The notes: a model not told the origin generated them from the letters alone. 64,000 nt of DNA from JAJEBT01 sp965214975 (GCA_965214975.1 OZ244055.1:3224001-3288000), one strand, 5' to 3'; shown: positions 26,238 through 35,060, counted from the first letter of the stretch. Numbers and translations: made by a program.

Positions 26238-27193
26238 CGGGACGCGTCCGCCTGCCGGGCGGCGAACCGGGACGGCGTCGTGCCGCCGAGCGCGCGGACG
26301 ATCGTGCGAACGTTGTGGTCGAACATGCCGAGCCACGTGCCGGTCGGGTGCCCCGGCGGGCCGAGGGCGTCGGAAAACAGCGTGCCGCCGACGACCGCCC
26401 GGTGTCCGCGCGCGGCCGCGCCCTCGACGAGCGCGGCGACGCTTCGTCCGGAAACGCTGGTCTCGACGAAGACGGCGCCGATCCGGCGGGCGACGAGGAC
26501 GCCGACGAGCTCCTCGATCCGCCGCAGCCCGGGCTCGGTCTCGGTGCTGGCGCCCTGCACGGCGAGCACCTCGAGTCCGTAGGCACGGCCGAAATAGCCG
26601 AAGGCGTCGTGGGCGGTGACGAGCACCCGGGCGCGACGGGGGATGGAGGCGACCGCCTCGCGGGCTTTCGCGTCGGCCTTCGCCATCTCCGCGAAATACG
26701 CCGCCGCACGCTTCCGGTAGAAGGCCGCGTTCGCCGGGTCGAGCCGTTCGAGGGCGTCGACGGCGGCCCCGAGAGCGCGGCTCCAGAGCGCCGGATCCAT
26801 CCAGACGTGCGGGTCGCGGGCGTCGCCGCGGAACGCGATCAGGTTTCGCGACGGCAGGGTCTCGGCGATCGCGACGACCGGCTTCTCGCGCGACAGCCGG
26901 TCCATCGTCTCCCGCATCTGCGCTTCGAGGTGAAGGCCGTTCCAGACGATCAGGCGTGCCCGGCGCAGCGCGACGACGTCCGAGCGCGTCAGCCGGTGGA
27001 GATGCGGGTCGACGCCGGCGCCCATCAGCGTCCGCACGGGGATCCGTCCGCCGGCGATGCGGCCGAGCGGTTCGCCGATCTGGGCGATGGTGGCGACCAC
27101 CCCGCCGTCCGGGGGCGGTTCCGCCGTCGCGCCCGCCGCCCCGAGAAGGACCGCCCCGGCCGCCGCCAGCGCGATCCGCCTTCCCGTTTCCAT
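26234..27193 (-). CDS. Metal (Mn/Zn) ABC transporter substrate-binding protein, TroA/MntA type
   Basis: 319 residues with a Sec signal peptide (RRIALAAAGAVLLGAAGATA). Cluster A-I metal-binding fold: first His ligand in LMGAGVDPHLHRLT, second in ARDPHVWMDPALW, TAHDAFGYFGRAYGLEV with the third His, and VETSVSGRSVAAL plus a late Asp (FSDALG). It lacks the long His-rich loop of ZnuA, which fits a manganese or mixed Mn/Zn receptor. It is first gene of the importer operon and lies 84 bases downstream of a palindromic DtxR/MntR-like operator. Confidence 0.9.
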   Translation of the reverse strand: METGRRIALAAAGAVLLGAAGATAEPPPDGGVVATIAQIGEPLGRIAGGRIPVRTLMGAGVDPHLHRLTRSDVVALRRARLIVWNGLHLEAQMRETMDRLSREKPVVAIAETLPSRNLIAFRGDARDPHVWMDPALWSRALGAAVDALERLDPANAAFYRKRAAAYFAEMAKADAKAREAVASIPRRARVLVTAHDAFGYFGRAYGLEVLAVQGASTETEPGLRRIEELVGVLVARRIGAVFVETSVSGRSVAALVEGAAARGHRAVVGGTLFSDALGPPGHPTGTWLGMFDHNVRTIVRALGGTTPSRFAARQADASR

Positions 27194-27238
27194 GCCGCTC
27201 CCGTCCGATGCCGTCGCGGAGACTATGCCGACCCCGCC

Positions 27239-27260
27239 CGACTTTGCAACCGCTAATATA
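27239..27260. promoter_or_regulatory. Second, imperfect metal-regulator half-site pair
   Basis: TTTGC-AACC-GCTAA has the same half-site geometry as the perfect operator 38 bases away (TTAGC-N4-GCTAA) with one mismatch. The minus-strand TATATT (27255-27260), a likely -10 box for the importer operon, overlaps it, so binding here would block transcription. Confidence 0.4.
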
Positions 27261-27276
27261 GTGAATCACGGCTAAG

Positions 27277-27298
27277 AATATTAGCCCAAGCTAATATT
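27277..27298. promoter_or_regulatory. 22-bp palindromic operator, MntR/DtxR-like
   Basis: A perfect inverted repeat, AATATTAGC-N4-GCTAATATT, in an A+T-rich island between the Mn/Zn importer operon (minus strand) and the aldehyde dehydrogenase gene (plus strand). Half-site and spacing match what I recall of the E. coli MntR box (core ATAGC-N4-GCTAT) and the general DtxR-family pattern. An overlapping repeat GGCTAA-N5-TTAGCC (27270-27286) shares the same half-site, hinting at several bound dimers. Regulation by metal is inferred. Confidence 0.6.
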
Positions 27299-27377
27299 TT
27301 CCGGGAAATTCCGTAGCCCCTAAAACCGTCGCCGCCGCGGTGCTATAACGCCCGAAAAGGCAACGGGAGGCTTGGCG

Positions 27378-28856
27378 GTGGCAGGCGACGCGAAAGGCAA
27401 CGTGCGGGAGCTGAAGAACTTCGTCGGCGGCGGGTTCGTCGAGGGAGGCGGCGTCTTCGAGAACGTGACGCCGGTGGACGGCACGCTTCTGTCGCGCGTT
27501 CACGAAGCGACCCGGGCGGTCGTGGACCGGGCCGTCGAGGCCGCCCGCGAAGCCTACCGGGGCGCCTGGGGCCGCATGCCGGTGGCCGAGCGTTGCGCCC
27601 TCCTGCACGATGTCGCCGACGCCATCGACGCGCGTGCCGACGAGTTCGTCGAGGCCGAGTGCCGGGACACCGGCAAGCCGCGCTCGCTCGCGAGCCACGT
27701 CGACATCCCGCGCGGCGCGGCGAACTTCCGCGTCTTCGCCGACCTGATCAAGTCCGTCGGCACCGAGGCCTTCCAGCAGGACACGCCCGACGGCGCGGGC
27801 GCCGTCAACTATTCGGTGCGCCAGCCCCACGGCGTGGTCGGCGTCATCAGCCCGTGGAACCTTCCGCTCCTGCTGTCGACCTGGAAGATCGCCCCGGCGA
27901 TGGCCTCGGGCAACGCCGTGATCCTCAAGCCGTCCGAGGAGACGCCGACGACCGCCACGCTGCTCGCCGAGGCGATGAGGGACGCCGGCGTGCCCGACGG
28001 CGCGTTCAACCTCGTGCACGGCTTCGGGCCGGACTCGGCGGGCGAGTTCCTCAGCACCCATCGCGGCGTCGACGCCATCACCTTCACGGGCGAGACCGCG
28101 ACCGGAAGCGCCATCATGCGGGCGGCCGCCGACAACATAAAGGCGCTCTCCTTCGAGCTCGGGGGCAAGAATCCCGCCATCGTCTTCGCCGACGCGGATT
28201 TCGACGCGGCCCTCGAGGGCACGGTGCGTTCGGTGTTCGCGAACTGCGGGCAGGTCTGCCTCTGCTCGGAGCGGGTCTACGTCGAGCGACGCATCTTCGA
28301 CGAGTTCGTGTCGGCGCTGGCCGCCGAGGCCCGGAGCATGAAGCTCGGCCGGCCCGAGGATCCGGAGACGCGGATGGGGCCGCTGATCAGCAGGGCGCAC
28401 CGCGACAAGGTCACGGGCTACTACGCGCTCGCGCGGGAACTCGGCGCCGAGGTCGTCGCCGGTGGCGGGATTCCGGAGTTCGGGGACGAGCGCGACGACG
28501 GCGCGTATGTCGAGCCCACCGTCCTCGCCGGACTGTCCGAGGAATCGCGCGTCCAGAAGGAGGAGATCTTCGGCCCGGTCTGCCACGTCACGCCGTTCGA
28601 CGACGAGGACGAGGCCGTGGCGATGGCCAACGACACCGAGTACGGTCTCGCCTCGACGGTGTGGACCACCAACCTCGCGCGCGGCCATCGCGTCGCGCAG
28701 CGCATGGAGGCCGGCATCAACTGGGTCAACTGCTGGTTCCTGCGCGATCTCAGGACGCCGTTCGGCGGCATGGGCCTTTCGGGCTTCGGGCGCGAGGGCG
28801 GCCAGCATGCCCTGAACTTCTATTCCGAACCGAAGAACATCTGCATCAAGCTCTAG
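27378..28856 (+). CDS. 2-hydroxymuconate-semialdehyde-type aldehyde dehydrogenase
   Basis: 492 residues of the NAD-dependent aldehyde dehydrogenase superfamily, DmpC/XylG/PraB subgroup. Motifs: VVGVISPWNLPLLLSTWKIA, catalytic Glu in SFELGGKNPAIVFAD, catalytic Cys in FANCGQVCLCSERVYV, and KEEIFGPVCHVTPF. The family oxidises 2-hydroxymuconate semialdehyde to 4-oxalocrotonate in meta-cleavage of catechols. The GTG at 27378 is preferred to the TTG at 27372 because the GGGAGG ribosome-binding site ends at 27370, one base from the TTG but seven from the GTG. It is the first of six co-directional genes. Confidence 0.88.
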   Translation: MAGDAKGNVRELKNFVGGGFVEGGGVFENVTPVDGTLLSRVHEATRAVVDRAVEAAREAYRGAWGRMPVAERCALLHDVADAIDARADEFVEAECRDTGKPRSLASHVDIPRGAANFRVFADLIKSVGTEAFQQDTPDGAGAVNYSVRQPHGVVGVISPWNLPLLLSTWKIAPAMASGNAVILKPSEETPTTATLLAEAMRDAGVPDGAFNLVHGFGPDSAGEFLSTHRGVDAITFTGETATGSAIMRAAADNIKALSFELGGKNPAIVFADADFDAALEGTVRSVFANCGQVCLCSERVYVERRIFDEFVSALAAEARSMKLGRPEDPETRMGPLISRAHRDKVTGYYALARELGAEVVAGGGIPEFGDERDDGAYVEPTVLAGLSEESRVQKEEIFGPVCHVTPFDDEDEAVAMANDTEYGLASTVWTTNLARGHRVAQRMEAGINWVNCWFLRDLRTPFGGMGLSGFGREGGQHALNFYSEPKNICIKL

Positions 28857-28866
28857 GGAACCGCTC

Positions 28867-29676
28867 ATGACGACCGCGAAGGACAGGGCCGTCGAGAACG
28901 CCGCGCGGCGGATCCGCCAGGCCTGGAAGAACGGCAAGACCACCCGGCCCGTCCGGGGCGCGTTCCGCGCGGGCGACGTCGACGCCGCCTACGCCGTCCA
29001 GAAGACCAACACCGACATCTGGATCCGGGAAGGCCGCCGCGTGATCGGCCGCAAGATCGGGCTGACCGCCAAGGCGGTCCAGGTCCAGCTTGGCGTCGAC
29101 CAGCCGGACTACGGCGTGATCTTCGCGGACATGGCGGTCACCGACGGCGACGAGATCCCGTTCTCCGCCGTGAGCCAGCCCCGCGCCGAGGCCGAGGTCG
29201 CGCTCGTGCTCGACGACGATCTGGCGACGGAGCGGATCACGCTTCTCGACGTGCTCCACGCCACCGCCTACGCCCTGCCGGCGATCGAGGTGGTCGGCAG
29301 CCGCATCGCCAAATGGGACATCGGCATCGTCGACACCATCGCCGACAACGCCTCGTCCGGGATGATCGTGCTCGGCACGCGGCCGGTCGCGCTCGCCGAC
29401 CTAGATCTCAGGCTCTGCGGAATGGTGATGGAGAACAACGGCGCGCAGGTGTCCCTCGGCGCCGGCGCCGCCTGCCTCGGAAATCCGCTGAACGCCGCGG
29501 TCTGGCTGGCCCGCAGGATGGTCGAGGTCGGCATGCCGCTCGCGGCCGGCGACGTCATCATGACGGGCGCGCTCGGACCGATGGCCCCGGTCTCGCCCGG
29601 CGATGTCGTGGAGGCGCGGATCTCGGGCCTGGGAAGCGTGCGCGCCGCGTTCTCCGGACAGGAGAACGGCCGATGA
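28867..29676 (+). CDS. 2-hydroxypenta-2,4-dienoate (2-keto-4-pentenoate) hydratase
   Basis: 269 residues of the FAH-like hydratase/decarboxylase superfamily, DmpE/MhpD type. Key features: GRKIGLTAKAVQVQLGVDQPDYG, the metal-site Glu residues in AEAEVALVLDDDL and PAIEVVGSRI, DNASSGMIVLG, and NPLNAAVWLARRM near the end. It adds water to 2-hydroxypentadienoate to give 4-hydroxy-2-oxovalerate. It is distinguished from the related decarboxylase gene downstream by its early KxGLT motif and greater length. Stop codon overlaps the next ATG (ATGA). Confidence 0.9.
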   Translation: MTTAKDRAVENAARRIRQAWKNGKTTRPVRGAFRAGDVDAAYAVQKTNTDIWIREGRRVIGRKIGLTAKAVQVQLGVDQPDYGVIFADMAVTDGDEIPFSAVSQPRAEAEVALVLDDDLATERITLLDVLHATAYALPAIEVVGSRIAKWDIGIVDTIADNASSGMIVLGTRPVALADLDLRLCGMVMENNGAQVSLGAGAACLGNPLNAAVWLARRMVEVGMPLAAGDVIMTGALGPMAPVSPGDVVEARISGLGSVRAAFSGQENGR

Positions 29677-30617
29677 CGGCGGACAGGACGAAGGTCGCGA
29701 TCGTCGGCTCCGGGAACATCGGAACCGACCTGATGATGAAGATCGTGCGCACGTCGGAGATCCTGGAGATGGCCGCGCTGGTCGGGATCGACCCCGGTTC
29801 GGACGGCCTCGCGCGGGCCCGGGGCCTTGGAGTCGCGACCACCCACGAGGGAATCGACGGTCTCGCGAAAATGCCCGAGTGGAACGACATCGCGCTCGTG
29901 TTCGACGCCACCTCGGCCGGCGCGCACCGCCGCAACGCCGAGGTCTGCGGGGAGCACGGCAAGATCGTGATCGACCTCACGCCGGCGGCGACCGGACCCT
30001 ACGTGGTTCCGGTCGTCAACGTCGAGGAGCATCTCGACGCGCCCGACATCAACATGGTCTCCTGCGGCGGCCAGGCCACGGTGCCGATCGTCCATGCCGT
30101 CAACTCGGTGTCGAAGGTCCGCTACGCCGAGATCGTCGCCTCGATCTCGTCGCGGTCGGCGGGGCCGGGCACCCGCGCCAACATCGACGAATTCACCGAG
30201 ACCACGTCGCGGGGGCTCGAGGTCGTCGGCGGCGCCGAGCAGGGCAAGGCCATCATCATCCTCAACCCGGCGGAGCCGCCGCTCGCGATGCGCGACACCG
30301 TCTACACCCTGTCGGACGAGACCGAGACCGCCGCCATAGCGGACTCCGTGGCCCGCATGGTCGAGGAGGTCCGCGGCTACGTGCCGGGCTACCGCCTCAA
30401 GCAGGAGGTGCAGTTCGAGCGGTTCGGCTCGAACAACCCGCTCCACATTCCGGGCCGCGGGGATTTCGAGGGCGTCAAGTCTTCCGTCTTCCTCGAGGTC
30501 GAGGGCGCGGGGCACTACCTGCCGACCTATGCCGGCAATCTCGACATCATGACCTCGGCCGCCATGCGCACCGGCGAGCGGGTGGCGGAGAACCGGGATA
30601 CCTCCCGTGACCGTTGA
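29673..30617 (+). CDS. Acetaldehyde dehydrogenase (acylating), DmpF/MhpF type
   Basis: 314 residues. It converts acetaldehyde plus CoA and NAD to acetyl-CoA, channelled from the aldolase partner. Motifs: VAIVGSGNIGTDLMMKI (nucleotide fold), active-site Cys131 in MVSCGGQATVPIVHAV, SSRSAGPGTRANIDEFTETT, and NPAEPPLAMRDTVY. ATG at 29673 overlaps the hydratase stop codon, and its 3' end overlaps the aldolase start by 11 bases, consistent with the two enzymes forming one complex. Confidence 0.95.
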   Translation: MTADRTKVAIVGSGNIGTDLMMKIVRTSEILEMAALVGIDPGSDGLARARGLGVATTHEGIDGLAKMPEWNDIALVFDATSAGAHRRNAEVCGEHGKIVIDLTPAATGPYVVPVVNVEEHLDAPDINMVSCGGQATVPIVHAVNSVSKVRYAEIVASISSRSAGPGTRANIDEFTETTSRGLEVVGGAEQGKAIIILNPAEPPLAMRDTVYTLSDETETAAIADSVARMVEEVRGYVPGYRLKQEVQFERFGSNNPLHIPGRGDFEGVKSSVFLEVEGAGHYLPTYAGNLDIMTSAAMRTGERVAENRDTSRDR

Positions 30618-31674
30618 CCCCGGCCGCCGGATCTACGTGCAGGACGTCACGCTCCGCGACGGCATGCACGCCATCCGCCACCAGTACGGGCTCGACCGCG
30701 TGGCGGCGATCTGCAAGGCGCTCGACGACGCCCGGGTCGCCTCGGTGGAGGTCGCCCACGGCGACGGCCTGTCGGGCATGTCCTTCAACTACGGCTTCGC
30801 CAGGGAGACCGATCTCGACTACCTCGCGGCGGCCGCGGACGCGCTCGAGCACGCGAAGCTCGCGACGCTCCTGCTCCCCGGCATCGGGACGGTCCACGAC
30901 CTGCGCGAGGCCTACGAGGCCGGGGCCCGGTCCGTCCGCATCGCGACCCACTGCACGGAGGCCGACATCTCGAGGCAGCACATCGAGTTCGCCCGCAACC
31001 TCGGCATGGACGTCGCGGGTTTCCTGATGATGGCGCACATGAACCCGCCGGGCCCGCTCGCGGCCCAGGCGAAGCTGATGGAGGAATACGGCGCGCATTG
31101 CGTCTACGTGACCGATTCCGGGGGCGCGCTGCTGCCCCGCGACGTGGCGGAGCGCTTCGCCGCGTTCAACGACGTGCTGTCACCCGGAACCGAGACCGGC
31201 ATCCACGCCCACCACAACCTGTCGTTCGGCGTGGCCAACTCGATCGTGGCGCTCGAGCACGGCGCGATCCGCGTCGACGCGTCGCTGGCCGGCATGGGGG
31301 CCGGCGCCGGAAACTGCCCGCTCGAGATCTTCGTCGCCGTCGCCGACCGCATGGGCCTCGACCACGGCTGCGACCTGTTCGTTCTCATGGACGCGGCCGA
31401 GGAGCTGGTGCGGCCGCTTCAGGACCGGCCGGTCCGGGTCGACCGCGAGACCCTCGCGCTCGGCTACGCGGGCGTGTATTCGAGCTTTCTGCGCCACGCC
31501 GAGACGGCCGCCGCCACCTACGGCATCGACACCCGGGACATTCTCGTCGAGCTCGGGCGCCGGCGCATGGTCGGAGGCCAGGAGGACATGATCGTCGACG
31601 TGGCGCTCGACATCGTCAAGGAACGCGAGAACGGCGCGCCCCGCGCGCCGGTCGATCAGGGGAGGCCGGGATGA
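30607..31674 (+). CDS. 4-hydroxy-2-oxovalerate aldolase, DmpG/MhpE type
   Basis: 355 residues. HMGL-like TIM barrel that splits 4-hydroxy-2-oxovalerate into pyruvate and acetaldehyde. Visible: VQDVTLRDGMHAIRHQY (metal-binding Asp and catalytic Arg), VEVAHGDGLSGMSFNYG, CVYVTDSGGAL, GIHAHHNLSFGVANS (metal His pair), and DASLAGMGAGAGNCPLE. GTG start at 30607, inside the end of the dehydrogenase gene. Confidence 0.95.
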   Translation: MTVDPGRRIYVQDVTLRDGMHAIRHQYGLDRVAAICKALDDARVASVEVAHGDGLSGMSFNYGFARETDLDYLAAAADALEHAKLATLLLPGIGTVHDLREAYEAGARSVRIATHCTEADISRQHIEFARNLGMDVAGFLMMAHMNPPGPLAAQAKLMEEYGAHCVYVTDSGGALLPRDVAERFAAFNDVLSPGTETGIHAHHNLSFGVANSIVALEHGAIRVDASLAGMGAGAGNCPLEIFVAVADRMGLDHGCDLFVLMDAAEELVRPLQDRPVRVDRETLALGYAGVYSSFLRHAETAAATYGIDTRDILVELGRRRMVGGQEDMIVDVALDIVKERENGAPRAPVDQGRPG

Positions 31675-32438
31675 CCGACTGGGCCGGAATGGCCGGAAAG
31701 CTGGACGACGCGGCGTCGGGGGCGCGCGCCATCGCGCAGTTCTCGGACCGGACGGAATACGCCCTCGAGGACGCCTACCGGGTGCAGAAGCAGGTGATCG
31801 CCTGCCGGCTCAGGCGCGGCGAGAGGCGCTGCGGCATGAAGATGGGCTTCACCAGCCGCGCCAAGATGGCGCAGATGGGCATCGCCGACATGTGCTGGGG
31901 CCGCCTGACCGACGGCATGATCGTCGAGGACGGCGACACGGTGCCGCTGTCGCGCTACGTCCATCCGCGGGTCGAGCCCGAGATCGCCTTTCTTCTCCGG
32001 AAACGGCTGACGTTCCCCTGCACCGCCGCCGCCGCCATGGCCGCCGTGGACGGCGTGGCGCCGGCCATCGAGATCATCGATTCCCGCTACCGGAACTTCC
32101 GGTTCTCGCTGGAGGACGTGGTCGCGGACAACGCCTCGTCCTCGGGCTTCGTGGTCGGACCGTGGCAGCCGCCCGGCACCGATCTCGGCAATCTCGGGAT
32201 GATCCTGGAGTTCGACTTCAGGCCGGTGCAGATCGGTTCCTCGGCCGCGATTCTCGGCCATCCGGCGCGCTCGCTGGTGGCCGCGGCGCGGCTCGCCGCG
32301 GAAGCCGAGGAGATTCTCCAGCCGGGCTGGATCGTCATGGCGGGCGGCGCGACCGCGGCGGAGGCGCTGCGCCCCGGAATCCACGTGCGCAACAGCGTGG
32401 AGGCTCTCGGGAGCGTCTCGTTCTCGGTCACCGAATAG
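31671..32438 (+). CDS. 4-oxalocrotonate (2-oxo-3-hexenedioate) decarboxylase, DmpH type
   Basis: 255 residues, paralogue of the hydratase two genes upstream. CGMKMGFTSRAKMAQMGI replaces the hydratase KIGLT segment and matches DmpH/XylI; metal-site Glu residues lie in HPRVEPEIAFLL and PAIEIIDSRYRNFRF, then DNASSSGFVVG. It decarboxylates the keto form of oxalocrotonate to 2-hydroxypentadienoate. ATG at 31671 overlaps the aldolase stop codon. The tautomerase that normally supplies its substrate is not encoded nearby. Confidence 0.9.
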   Translation: MTDWAGMAGKLDDAASGARAIAQFSDRTEYALEDAYRVQKQVIACRLRRGERRCGMKMGFTSRAKMAQMGIADMCWGRLTDGMIVEDGDTVPLSRYVHPRVEPEIAFLLRKRLTFPCTAAAAMAAVDGVAPAIEIIDSRYRNFRFSLEDVVADNASSSGFVVGPWQPPGTDLGNLGMILEFDFRPVQIGSSAAILGHPARSLVAAARLAAEAEEILQPGWIVMAGGATAAEALRPGIHVRNSVEALGSVSFSVTE

Positions 32439-32464
32439 GCCGCCGCGACCGGGAGGGCAGCGGA

Positions 32465-33295
32465 ATGGATGGAACGCTCGAACGCCTGGCGGGCCCGGAG
32501 GAGATCCGCGCCTATCGCGAGGACGGCGCCGCCCGGATCCGCGGTGTGATCGACGCGCACTGGCTCGGCGTGCTCGCGGACGCCGTCGACGAGGCCGTCG
32601 CCTCGCCGAGCGGATTCGCGAAGGACTACGCGCCCGAGGGCGCGCCGCGGTACTTCACGGACCACCGGCTGTTCAACCGCTTCGAGGGGTTCCGCAGGTT
32701 CCTGTTCGAGGGGCCCCTGCCGCGGCTCGCGGCGGAGATCCTGGGCTCCTCGCGCGTCGACCTCTACGACGAGCACCTCCTGATCAAGGAGGCGGGAACC
32801 CCGACGCCCACCCACTGGCACCACGACATGCCGTACTTCTCGATCGACGGCGACGATCTCGTCAGCGTCTGGTTCTCGCTCGATCCGGTCACCCGGGACA
32901 CCGGCGCGCTGCGTTTCGCCAGGGGATCGCACAGATGGGGCAAGCTCTACCAGCCGGTCAGGATCGGCCTCAACGATCCGGTCGCCGGGTTCGACCGGGA
33001 CGATCTGGTCGCGGAGGTGCCGGACATCGACGCGGATCCCGTCCGGTATCCGACGGTGATGCTGGAGGCCGACCCCGGCGACGTCATCGTTTTCCACGGG
33101 CTCGCGCTGCATGCCTCGGGGCCCAACAAGCGTTCGGACGTCAGCCGGCGGGCGGTGTCCTACCGCTTCGCGGGGGACGACATCCGCTGGAGGAACCGGT
33201 CGGAGAAGCCGCTGATCTTCAAGCGCAGCCTGAACGACGGCGATCCGCTGTCGCTGATCGCCGACGAATGCCCGCAGGTGTGGCCGCAGGCCTGA
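32465..33295 (+). CDS. Phytanoyl-CoA dioxygenase (PhyH) family protein
   Basis: 276 residues of the Fe(II)/2-oxoglutarate-type PhyH family. Iron ligands: HxD in PTHWHHDMPYFS and a distal His in GDVIVFHGLALHASGPN, followed by an Arg-containing RRAVSYRF strand for the co-substrate. Members hydroxylate small acids, ethers and natural products as well as phytanoyl-CoA. It starts 26 bases after the decarboxylase gene with a GGGAGGG ribosome-binding site, so it looks like the sixth gene of the meta-pathway operon. It may act on the operon's parent compound, but this is inference. Confidence 0.88.
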   Translation: MDGTLERLAGPEEIRAYREDGAARIRGVIDAHWLGVLADAVDEAVASPSGFAKDYAPEGAPRYFTDHRLFNRFEGFRRFLFEGPLPRLAAEILGSSRVDLYDEHLLIKEAGTPTPTHWHHDMPYFSIDGDDLVSVWFSLDPVTRDTGALRFARGSHRWGKLYQPVRIGLNDPVAGFDRDDLVAEVPDIDADPVRYPTVMLEADPGDVIVFHGLALHASGPNKRSDVSRRAVSYRFAGDDIRWRNRSEKPLIFKRSLNDGDPLSLIADECPQVWPQA

Positions 33296-33825
33296 CGGTC
33301 TCGGGGCAAAATTCGCGGCCCGCAGCCGGTTCGTCCCGCGACTTCCCGCGGTTTCCGGTCGGGCGAACGGACCCGCGGGGTCGCGCCCCTGCCGTCGGCT
33401 CCCCGCTGTCGGCTTCACGCGGAGAAGCGGGCGTCGTCCGGGCCGCTTGCGGGACTCCCGGACCGGGAACATCGAATGCCGAAACGGCCCCTCCGGGGTC
33501 CGCGGCGAAGGGGACGCCGTGCCGTTCCCGCCCCGGCCGGGACATGGCCCGGACGTTCCGGTCTGCCGTGCGGCCGCTTCCGGAACGCGACCCCGCCGGG
33601 AGCGGCTCTTTCCGATCCGGGCGCCGATTTCCAGGGCGACCCCCTCGGGTCGACGAACGGAACCGGTCCGGCAGACCGGTCGTCCGGCATCCGGCAGGGA
33701 TTGATCCGATCCGGCGGCCGGCCCATGATCTGCCGCGCGATGCATGATCCCGGCGCTTGATCACGTCGCATTCCTGTCCGAAGCTGCAGCGCGTTGCACC
33801 GGACGCCGCCGTTCGCGAGGAACCG
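33296..33825. other. 530-base intergenic stretch
   Basis: No coding frame shows family similarity or a plausible ribosome-binding site. The open frames across it are shadows of the flanking genes in GC-rich DNA. The next gene's own promoter is presumably near its 3' end. No repeat or clear terminator hairpin was seen. Confidence 0.5.
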
Positions 33826-34890
33826 ATGCCGGACAGGGACCGCTGGTCCGAACCGCGGGAGCAGGACTTCAGGATCGCGGGTTTCCGGTTCGGCAGCGGC
33901 GAGACGCTTGACGAGCTGCGCCTGCACTGCAAGACGCTTGGTGCGCCGCGGTCTGCCCCGGACGGTTCGATCGGCAATGCGGTGCTGCTGCTCCACAACA
34001 CGACGGGGTCGAGCCGGACCTGGCTCGAGCCCGCGATGGCGGACCATCTGTTCGGACCCGGCCAGCCGCTCGATCTCGGGACATGCTACGTGATCGTTCC
34101 CGACATGATCGGCTTCGGAAGGTCGAGCAAGCCCAGCGACGGGCTGCGCACCCGGTTTCCCCGTTACCGCTATGACGACATGGTGGCCCTGACGCACCGG
34201 CTGCTCACGGAGGAGCTCGGCGTCGAGCGTCTGGCGCTTCTTGTCGGCATCTCGATGGGCGGCATGCTGGCCTGGCTCTATGGCGGCCGCCATCCCGGTT
34301 TCGTCGAGCGTCTGGTGCCGGTTGCGTCGCAGCCGGGCCCCATGAGCGGACGCAACTGGATGCAGCGCCGCATTTCCATCGAGGCGATCCGCAACGATCC
34401 CGAGTGGAAAGACGGGAACTACGAGACGAATCCCTCGCGCTACGTGTTTGCAGCGCCGCTGGGCGGACTCTTCGTCCAGAGCGTCGTGCGTCTGCAGGAA
34501 AAGGCGCCAACGCGCGCGGCGGGCGATGCGCTGTACCGGCGGATGGTCGACCGGGCCAGGAAGGGAGACGCGAACGACCGGCTTTACCAGCTCGAGGCGT
34601 CCATGGACTACGATCCGTCCCCTCTGCTTGATCGCGTCAGGGCGCGGGTTCTGGCGATCAACTTCGAGGACGACGAACTGAATCCACCGCAACTGGGCAC
34701 CCTGGAGCCTGTCATCTCCGGCATTCCCGGCGCCGAAAGCGTTCTCGTCCCGGCGGGCGCCGAGACCAACGGGCATTATTCCACGCTGCTCCCGCATCTC
34801 TGGGCGCCCCACCTGTCGGAATTCCTGAACCGGGTCTGGCCCTCGAAGTCCGCTCCTCGGTCCTCGCACCCGGTCGGAGCGGTTCCGTGA
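33826..34890 (+). CDS. MetX-like alpha/beta hydrolase (homoserine O-acetyltransferase family)
   Basis: 354 residues. The fold and motifs follow the MetX branch: LDELRLHCKTLGAP, LLLHNTTGSSRTWLEPA, PDMIGFGRSSKPSDGLRTRFP, nucleophile elbow VGISMGGMLAWLYGGRHP, Asp in INFEDDELNPP and His in ETNGHYSTLLP. True MetX proteins have GGSMGG and longer lid regions; this one belongs to the hydrolase-like relatives often found in catabolic operons. The substrate is not known. ATG at 33826 after GCGAGGA is preferred to the longer frame from 33757. Confidence 0.8.
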   Translation: MPDRDRWSEPREQDFRIAGFRFGSGETLDELRLHCKTLGAPRSAPDGSIGNAVLLLHNTTGSSRTWLEPAMADHLFGPGQPLDLGTCYVIVPDMIGFGRSSKPSDGLRTRFPRYRYDDMVALTHRLLTEELGVERLALLVGISMGGMLAWLYGGRHPGFVERLVPVASQPGPMSGRNWMQRRISIEAIRNDPEWKDGNYETNPSRYVFAAPLGGLFVQSVVRLQEKAPTRAAGDALYRRMVDRARKGDANDRLYQLEASMDYDPSPLLDRVRARVLAINFEDDELNPPQLGTLEPVISGIPGAESVLVPAGAETNGHYSTLLPHLWAPHLSEFLNRVWPSKSAPRSSHPVGAVP

Positions 34891-35060
34891 GGCCCGGGCA
34901 ACGCCGCGACCGTTGCGCGATCGTCGGTCGTCCATGCGGTGCCGCCCGGCAAGGATCCCGGCCTGACCATCGGGGTTCCCCACGGCCCCGCGGTCGAAGC
35001 CGCGACGGAGCGCGGGTTCGCCGTGCATTCGCCTGGTGCGAGGCGGCTCTGCCGCTTCCG

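Noticed and set aside
33826..34890. The MetX-like protein as the ring-fission hydrolase (DmpD/XylF) of the meta operon
   Set aside because: Its motifs (LLLHNTTGSS, GISMGGM) are those of the MetX branch, and a 530-base gap separates it from the operon.
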